A DNA stretch of 11,390 nucleotides from Nitrospira sp. (GTDB lineage Bacteria; Nitrospirota; Nitrospiria; Nitrospirales; Nitrospiraceae). Where the stretch lies: NCBI GenBank assembly GCA_005116795.1, contig SWDL01000225.1:1-11390 (forward strand), given 5' to 3'. The position numbers were made by a program, and so were the translations under genes. Numbering within the stretch: the first letter of the stretch is position 1; every line of letters starts with the position of its first letter. Under the pieces are notes generated by a model that saw only the letters and a list, made by a program, of their open reading frames with translations, made no database searches and was not told the origin of the DNA. Below are positions 6,885 to 11,390 of this stretch, piece after piece.

Positions 6885-8239
6885 AGTCTGGTTGAGGCGC
6901 GCAGGGGCTGGGACGAGATGGGGGCCGGCCGGGACGGCGGCATTCGGGGGGGCGGGTGTGTGGCCGTCTTGTCATCCGATGCGGCACGCAACGGCCGTGG
7001 GGGCCGCGGCGTCGTGTCGTGAGCCGGGAGAAATGTGACGCTGGGTGGCTTCTCGGTTCGAGTCTGGTGCAGCGTGACAGCGCTCTCCACAGTCCGGCTG
7101 AGCCTGGTCAGGAGAGTATCCAGGCGTGTCTGGGATTCCTTTTGTTGGATCCTGGACTCCTCCAGCGAGCCGATGAGCCGGTACATCGCGTCATTCATTT
7201 CCGTGATCTTCGGCTCCAATCCTTCGCGCAGAGTCTTGGCGAAGTCGTCGAGCCCCCGAAGGTCGGCGGTGGCTCCGCGGTCGTCCGGCCGCCGGGCGTT
7301 CAGGGATCGAACCGCTGCGGTCAGCGCGGTCAGGGCTGGGCTCAGATGATCGGCGGATGTGGACACTCGTGCGTCTCCCAGGTTCAGCGTTGGCCGACCT
7401 GCCGAGGCTCGATCAGACTCTGAAGGCATGGCCAGGTTTTCGACCATCTGCTCCAGAGTCTTTCTGGGAAACAATTCGTCAATGACGTCGAGCACCTGGT
7501 AATGGAGGTGGGTCAGACGCCCCACGACCCTGTGTTCGATGACGACCATCACATTGGCGCAGATGAGCCCCACAATGGAGGTCAGGAACTTGCCGGCCAG
7601 GCCATTGATGAGCCCGTCGATCCCGACGATGTTCGAACCCTCAGCGTGGAGCTTGCTGAGGCCGACGAGAATGGCCATGAACGTGAGCATCAGCCCGATC
7701 CCCGTCATCAAGGAGGGGAGTTGATGATAGAAGGCCAGATTGAGGCGCTCCGTGAACAGTCCCTCCTGTGAGAAGAACTCCGCGGCCGGGCACGTGCTGA
7801 AAATCCGCGGTTCGATGAACCAGGGAACCCGCTCCACCACCAACGTTTTCCGATAATGGGCCCAGGGCTGCCGGAACAGCGGTTCCTGCTGGAGAGTGGT
7901 GTCCAATTTCTGGACGTCATCGAGATCCGTGCAGGTGAGTGCGGCGGCGCCGCCACGGGCGCGATTCGACCCGGCCGGCGTCCTGGCCTTGAGCCACTGG
8001 CCATCCCCGTAGAGCCGGCGCCTGGTTTCCGTCAGATCGATCAGGTCAGGTTGAATGCGTTGGAAGGCGCGACGGGCGCCGCTCACGCCGTGCAGGAGTC
8101 TGCCTACGTGCCAGGCAAAATACAGGATCATCCCAGCCGCGCCGAACCAGCTCAGTGCGGGGCTGTGGAGTCCTCCCCAGAGCGAGATATCTCGGGTCAG
8201 GAATGCCCAGATCACGGTCGGAGACTGTGAGACGTCCAT
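6881..8239 (-). CDS. MotA/TolQ/ExbB-type channel subunit with long C-terminal tail (ZorA-like)
   Basis: A 452-residue inner-membrane protein, much longer than TolQ or ExbB. A first helix (28-46) is followed by a large cytoplasmic segment (47-172), then the paired channel helices: PSLMTGIGLMLTFMAILVGL (175-194) and FLTSIVGLICANVMVVIEHR (218-237). This pair, with T179, T186 and T220 facing the likely ion path, is the MotA/TolQ/ExbB signature. The soluble tail (240-452) has a helical, coiled-coil-like stretch (about 330-395) and a basic proline-rich end (400-452). A MotA-type core with a long cytoplasmic tail and an overlapping MotB/OmpA gene is the ZorA/ZorB layout of the Zorya antiphage system, but no zorC, zorD or zorE gene is present here. 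The ATG at 8239 has no good ribosome-binding site; a tiny ORF ends 9 bases before it. The ZorA label is an inference. Confidence 0.82.
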   Translation of the reverse strand: MDVSQSPTVIWAFLTRDISLWGGLHSPALSWFGAAGMILYFAWHVGRLLHGVSGARRAFQRIQPDLIDLTETRRRLYGDGQWLKARTPAGSNRARGGAAALTCTDLDDVQKLDTTLQQEPLFRQPWAHYRKTLVVERVPWFIEPRIFSTCPAAEFFSQEGLFTERLNLAFYHQLPSLMTGIGLMLTFMAILVGLSKLHAEGSNIVGIDGLINGLAGKFLTSIVGLICANVMVVIEHRVVGRLTHLHYQVLDVIDELFPRKTLEQMVENLAMPSESDRASAGRPTLNLGDARVSTSADHLSPALTALTAAVRSLNARRPDDRGATADLRGLDDFAKTLREGLEPKITEMNDAMYRLIGSLEESRIQQKESQTRLDTLLTRLSRTVESAVTLHQTRTEKPPSVTFLPAHDTTPRPPRPLRAASDDKTATHPPPRMPPSRPAPISSQPLRASTRL

Positions 8240-8248
8240 GGTGCGTGG

Positions 8249-8308
8249 TTAGGGTCTGAGTAGGTTGAGGACCATCGCAGTGAGCCGTACGATCAACTTC
8301 CATGCCAT
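8249..8308 (-). CDS. Possible 19-residue leader peptide before the MotA-like gene
   Basis: A short frame, MAWKLIVRLTAMVLNLLRP, begins at an ATG with an AGGTGA ribosome-binding site four bases upstream and ends with TAA 9 bases before the MotA-like ATG, which itself lacks such a site. It could feed ribosomes to the channel gene by reinitiation. The peptide is hydrophobic and basic. An ORF this short can arise by chance, so support is only the ribosome-binding site and the position. Confidence 0.3.
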   Translation of the reverse strand: MAWKLIVRLTAMVLNLLRP

Positions 8309-8472
8309 GCTTCACCTGTGAGAACTGCCATGAAATCAACGATGTCGTGAGGTTCGGGATGGGAACGGCTCAAGAGGATCGGCAAAAACTGCCGCCAGGG
8401 CGGCAAGGACCAGCAGAGCCAGGCGATTGCCGTGGCGGCCAGTGCGATTCCGGCGGCGGCAGGCTTCGAGAC
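8293..8472 (-). other. Hydrophobic 59-codon frame without a standard start (small gene or remnant)
   Basis: Between a TAG (8473-8475) and a TGA (8293-8295) lies an open frame reading first SKPAAAGIALAATAIAWLCW, a plausible membrane helix, then PPWRQFLPILLSRSHPEPHD and a tail containing DFMAVLTGEAWHGS. GC-rich third positions in its first half and the sensible composition look like coding sequence, but there is no ATG or GTG before the helix, only GTC as first codon. It may be a decayed small membrane-protein gene of this operon, a gene with an unusual start, or chance. The tail overlaps the tiny ORF that follows by 16 bases. Confidence 0.3.
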
Positions 8473-8513
8473 CTAAGCCGGAACGGCTGCCGTGGTGATT
8501 CGATAGACCTCGC

Positions 8514-9899
8514 TTATCGCAGAGGCTTCTCCGACGAGAGCGACTCCCACAGGCCGGCGCGCTCCGCCTTGGGCAGACTCTTGAGGAGCGCCTTGACCTT
8601 CCCGTCATCTTTCGGCACGCCTAGCCCTCGGAAGTAGATCCGCGCCAGTGTGACTCGGGAGGCCGGCAGGTCCTCGGTCGCGCACTGTTCCAGATACCTC
8701 AGAATCCGTTGATCGAACGCGGGCATCCCCCCTGGAGTTCCCTGTTCGTACACCCCTTCTAATCGAGCCTGTGCAGACTCAGAAAGGGCCCAGGCTTCGC
8801 GAATCAGCACCGGCAAGGCCTCAGAGTCTCGTCCAAGGTTCAGAAGGGTGAGTCCGACGGATGCCTCTTCAGGACCGGGAGAGAGTTCGGGAAAGTCCTG
8901 CCAGAGGGAAGACCGATAGTCGGAGAAGGCCTTGAGGAGGTCCGCGGCTTGCTTCGATGTCTTAGGGGAATTATTTGCCCGCGCAACTCGACGAAGCTGT
9001 TTCAGCGCCGCCAGCGCCTGCCCATGGCCCAGTTCCGTCGCGCGGATCCACCAGTGGATCGCTTGGACCAGATCCGGCGCCACGCCCCTCCCGGTCCGGT
9101 AGGCTTGGCCGAGAAAGTACCGAGCCTCCGGCACTCCGCCTTGGGCGGCGAGCCGGAATTCCTTAATGGCTTCCCGCTCCCGGTTGACGAGCTTGAGGAG
9201 GAGGCCCAGCCGATGGTGCGCATCGGTAAACTCCGGTTTCAACCAGAGCGTCTTGCGGTAGGCGTCGATCGACGCGCGGAGCCGTCCCTGGCTATACAGC
9301 ACGGCCCCCAGCAGGTACCGTGCTTCCACCAGTGTCGGATCTTCACGGAGGGCGTCCTTGAGCGCGACCTGGGCCGCCGGCCAGTCTTGCTTTGCGATAA
9401 GCCCCTTGGCCAGCCCGAGGTGCGCGCGAGGCTCCTGCCGCCTCAAGTGGACGACGCGTGTGTACTCGCTCAAGGCTCCGTCGATGTCGCCTGCCCGGAA
9501 GAGTGTCTCCCCCAGAAACAAGCGTGGTTCGATCCACTCAGGCTTGAGCCGGCTCGTTGTTCTGAGCGCCTGAATCGGTTCAAGGAGAGAGGCGGAAGGA
9601 TCTGGAGCAAGAGCCGGTTGCGCGGCATCTCCTGATGGAGGGGTGAGGAGCCCGAGGGCCAACTGATAGTGCGCTCCAGCGTCGTTCGGATGAAGGCGAG
9701 CGGCTTCGCGCAGCACGTCCACGTGTGACCTCGATGAAGCGCTGTGTGGCGCTGAAGCAGGGGGCGTCTCTTGGGGCGAGATGCGTTGAGCGGGGGGAGA
9801 GAGAGAAGCCGGGGACCCTGTGGGCGGATCTTCTGCCCAACTTGGCGCGCATGGCCAGAAAAGGACAAGGAGGACAAGAACGACTCCTCGGGCCGCCAT
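8514..9899 (-). CDS. Exported TPR/Sel1-repeat protein
   Basis: A 461-residue repeat protein with a Sec signal peptide (MAARGVVLVLLVLFWPCAPS, cleavage likely after SWA at 22), so it probably works in the periplasm. After a proline-rich low-complexity segment (25-60) come TPR units near 124-157, 158-191, 192-225 and 226-256, then a Sel1 repeat (about 257-296: ARYFLGQAYRTGRGVAPD) and a second Sel1-like unit near 413-440 (LARIYFRGLGVPKDDGK). Such repeats bind proteins. An in-frame ATG at 9950 would add 17 residues before the signal peptide; I prefer 9899 because a -10 element falls inside that extension and the signal peptide starts cleanly here. It lies upstream of, and in the same direction as, the two stator genes, so it may be a periplasmic partner of that complex. 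Confidence 0.85.
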   Translation of the reverse strand: MAARGVVLVLLVLFWPCAPSWAEDPPTGSPASLSPPAQRISPQETPPASAPHSASSRSHVDVLREAARLHPNDAGAHYQLALGLLTPPSGDAAQPALAPDPSASLLEPIQALRTTSRLKPEWIEPRLFLGETLFRAGDIDGALSEYTRVVHLRRQEPRAHLGLAKGLIAKQDWPAAQVALKDALREDPTLVEARYLLGAVLYSQGRLRASIDAYRKTLWLKPEFTDAHHRLGLLLKLVNREREAIKEFRLAAQGGVPEARYFLGQAYRTGRGVAPDLVQAIHWWIRATELGHGQALAALKQLRRVARANNSPKTSKQAADLLKAFSDYRSSLWQDFPELSPGPEEASVGLTLLNLGRDSEALPVLIREAWALSESAQARLEGVYEQGTPGGMPAFDQRILRYLEQCATEDLPASRVTLARIYFRGLGVPKDDGKVKALLKSLPKAERAGLWESLSSEKPLR

Positions 9900-9937
9900 G
9901 ACTGTCTGCTGTCTTCCCCGACAATGTGTGCAACCGT

Positions 9938-9946
9938 AGTATACCA
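9938..9946 (-). promoter_or_regulatory. Extended -10 promoter for the TPR-stator block
   Basis: Minus strand TGGTATACT: an extended -10 (TG, one base, TATACT) with no matching -35. It would start transcription near 9931, about 30 bases before the ATG at 9899, and supports that start over the one at 9950. Confidence 0.4.
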
Positions 9947-9968
9947 TCATGCTTCAGCGCCCTGCGGG

Positions 9969-9989
9969 GACTCCATGCGACTCCATGCG
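9969..9989 (+). repeat. Two-copy tandem 10-base repeat in a divergent promoter region
   Basis: GACTCCATGC occurs twice without a gap (9969-9978, 9979-9988), followed by a further G. It lies in the 245-base gap between the divergent TPR and HD-domain genes, just upstream of the extended -10 element. The unit is about one helical turn, so it could be a regulator site; it could also be chance slippage. Confidence 0.5.
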
Positions 9990-10144
9990 CCGGAGGACGG
10001 CCCGGCCCTCCCGTGAGGGGAGAGCGCGCCGCCGCTTGCGGGTCCCCAGACCCTATGGTACCGTTTGCGCCGGTTCGGTCAAGTGTCCATGTGAGAGCCC
10101 TGCCGATGGCGGTCCTGACGGACGTGCGCAATCGACGATCTTCC

Positions 10145-11014
10145 ATGATGCGAGATCCCGCGCCCTTGCTGATGCCCCGCAAGTTGGCGACAGCCCTGCT
10201 GCAGCTCTACGATGTTCCCCATCCACGGATCAAGGGGCGCATCATCCGCGGCTATGACCGGCCCCATGCCTTGCGGACGGCGCGTATGTGCGCAGCCGTG
10301 GCGGCGAGCTTGGGACATCCGGATCGGCGCGTGCGTGACTATCAAATTGCCTGCCTCCTCCATGATCTGGGCCGGGCGGGTCTCGATCGCCGGCTCTTCG
10401 GCGCGATCTGGTCCTGGGCCAGGAAGCGTGGGGTGCCGACTCGTCCTCGGGAGTGGCGCGTGGTCCACCCCGAGACGCGCGAGGGCCGGGAAACGGAAGC
10501 CTTCGTGGCGCACTATCAGGAAGCCCTCACGGCGGAAGGGATCGCTCTGGACGCCTGGGGGAAAGAGCAGGTTGAGATGCGGCTGGGCTATGCGCGGCGA
10601 TTGCACCGGCAACTCCGTCGCGTGCAGCCGCGGCTGTCCCGGCTCGGGGTCCGCTGGGCGCCCTGGATGACTCGAATCATGTTGTATTACTACTACCCGG
10701 AGCGGCTGGCGCATGCGCCCGCATGGGTGCGACAGCTTGGGGAAGTCATGGTCGCCTGTGAGCAGTTTGAGGCGTACAGCAACCGACAGAGGGGCCAGGA
10801 TTATTACACCAGGAATCGAGAGAGCCTGAAAGATGCGACGGCCTACCTGGAGAAGTTGGAGAAGGCCGGCATCCTGAGCGCCGCCGTCCTCGGCACGCTG
10901 AAGACGCTTGCGGCGCAGGGAGCGTTCGATCGGATTCTGGCCGAATCACGTCGCGCGCCCCTTTCTCCGCGCGACCGGGCCTATCTCCGCAGCCTCAACC
11001 CGGGAGTCTCCTGA
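10145..11014 (+). CDS. HD-domain protein, divergent HD-GYP-like
   Basis: A roughly 289-residue cytoplasmic protein of the HD phosphohydrolase superfamily. From the ATG at 10145: H41 (YDRPHALRTA), the HD pair H73-D74 in LLHDLGRAG, and H108 in VHPETREG, all in the order seen in HD-GYP proteins. Where those have HHE and GYP this protein has LYYYYPERL (180-188), and VADVFDAL is replaced by VACEQFEAY. Several metal ligands are therefore changed and cyclic-di-GMP cleavage is unlikely; another phosphohydrolase or binding role is possible. The C-terminus is helical. The start is uncertain: the frame is open back to 9926, and ATGs at 10106 and 10172 are alternatives, but the sequence before 10145 is not protein-like. 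Its stop overlaps the next start (TGATG). Confidence 0.78.
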   Translation: MMRDPAPLLMPRKLATALLQLYDVPHPRIKGRIIRGYDRPHALRTARMCAAVAASLGHPDRRVRDYQIACLLHDLGRAGLDRRLFGAIWSWARKRGVPTRPREWRVVHPETREGRETEAFVAHYQEALTAEGIALDAWGKEQVEMRLGYARRLHRQLRRVQPRLSRLGVRWAPWMTRIMLYYYYPERLAHAPAWVRQLGEVMVACEQFEAYSNRQRGQDYYTRNRESLKDATAYLEKLEKAGILSAAVLGTLKTLAAQGAFDRILAESRRAPLSPRDRAYLRSLNPGVS

Positions 11015-11390
11015 TGCCGGTGCATACCGTGCGGTTGACCGTCGGCATGAAAGGGGACACCCAGATCGAGAACGTGACGAGCCTGGTGCAGAAGGCTGTG
11101 GCGGATTCAGGACTCCGCGCGGGGATCGTGACGCTGTTTATCACGCATACGACCGCGTCCGTGCTGGTCATTGAAGATGAACCAGGCATTCGCGTGGATA
11201 CCAAGACCCTCTGGGATCGCTTGATCCCGTCGGATCCTGACTGGCAGCACAACCGCCTCAATGCCGGTGAAACCAACGGCCACAGTCACCTCCGAGGGCA
11301 ACTGCAAGGCCCGTCCCTCACCATTCCCTTCACCAACGGCAGTCTGATGCTGGGCGTCTGGCAGCAACTGGTCGTCCTTGATTTCGACAC
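11014..11390 (+). CDS. yjbQ: YjbQ/UPF0047 family protein, 3' end cut by window edge
   Basis: The frame runs from the ATG at 11014 to the end of the window, 125 codons of an expected 138-140. It has the UPF0047/YjbQ signature: FITHTTASVLVIEDE (42-56), then NGHSHLRGQLQGPSLTIPF (88-106) and NGSLMLGVWQQLVVLDFD (108-125), with likely metal-binding H45, H90 and H92. Members are small trimeric proteins; the E. coli protein has been reported to show thiamine-phosphate synthase activity, but the main role is unsettled. It is translationally coupled to the HD-domain gene by a one-base overlap (TGATG), so the two share a transcript. Confidence 0.93.
   Translation, partial: MPVHTVRLTVGMKGDTQIENVTSLVQKAVADSGLRAGIVTLFITHTTASVLVIEDEPGIRVDTKTLWDRLIPSDPDWQHNRLNAGETNGHSHLRGQLQGPSLTIPFTNGSLMLGVWQQLVVLDFD

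Noticed and set aside
8380..8400. Possible sigma-54 promoter (TGG...TTTTTGC on minus) before the channel gene
   Set aside because: The spacing between GG and GC is 11 or 8 bases, not 10, so it would not be recognised.
8302..8637. Plus-strand frame with a CxxCH haem-like motif (CENCH)
   Set aside because: A single motif near the start, no signal peptide, the rest is arginine/glycine-rich and runs antisense into the TPR gene. The motif is probably chance.
6210..9899. A complete Zorya defence system
   Set aside because: No ZorC, ZorD, ZorE or other helicase or nuclease gene is in the window; only a ZorA/ZorB-like pair can be supported.

Overview
The window is high-GC bacterial chromosome carrying ordinary housekeeping and type IV pilus genes plus a less ordinary accessory block. 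No rRNA, tRNA, CRISPR or insertion sequence was found. Gene content (a PilC-PilS-PilR run, PgsA, YjbQ, a ParE-type toxin-antitoxin) and protein style suggest a Gram-negative of the Nitrospirota (Nitrospira-like) or a deltaproteobacterial relative. That assignment is an inference from recall, not from a search.

Layout. Bases 1-4199, minus strand: a type IV pilus block read pilC -> pilS -> pilR. PilC is the inner-membrane platform protein, PilS a six-helix PAS histidine kinase, and PilR its sigma-54 response regulator, cut by the left edge. A clear sigma-70 type promoter lies about 150 bases before pilC. Bases 4450-4986, minus: pgsA (phosphatidylglycerophosphate synthase). It diverges from a small unknown gene (5105-5416, plus), and the two promoters share one -35 region. 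Bases 5588-5970, minus: an antitoxin and a ParE/RelE-type toxin that looks C-terminally truncated.

Bases 6210-9899, minus: the most interesting block. It has an exported TPR/Sel1-repeat protein, a MotA/TolQ/ExbB-type channel with a long cytoplasmic tail, and a MotB/OmpA-type peptidoglycan-anchored partner that overlaps the channel gene by ATGA. The last two have the architecture of a ZorA/ZorB-like proton-driven stator. No Zorya effector (ZorC, ZorD, ZorE or similar) is present, and an exported repeat protein stands next to them instead. The 274-base gap between the TPR and channel genes is not empty. It holds a hydrophobic reading frame without a normal start, a tiny ORF with a good ribosome-binding site, and a stretch resembling part of 5S rRNA.

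Bases 10145-11390, plus: a divergent HD-domain protein missing several HD-GYP signature residues, coupled by a TGATG stop/start overlap to a YjbQ-family (UPF0047) gene that runs off the right edge.

The pilCSR genes would assemble and regulate pili. The TPR-channel-OmpA genes probably build one envelope-spanning, ion-driven machine of unknown purpose. The remaining genes are small or housekeeping.
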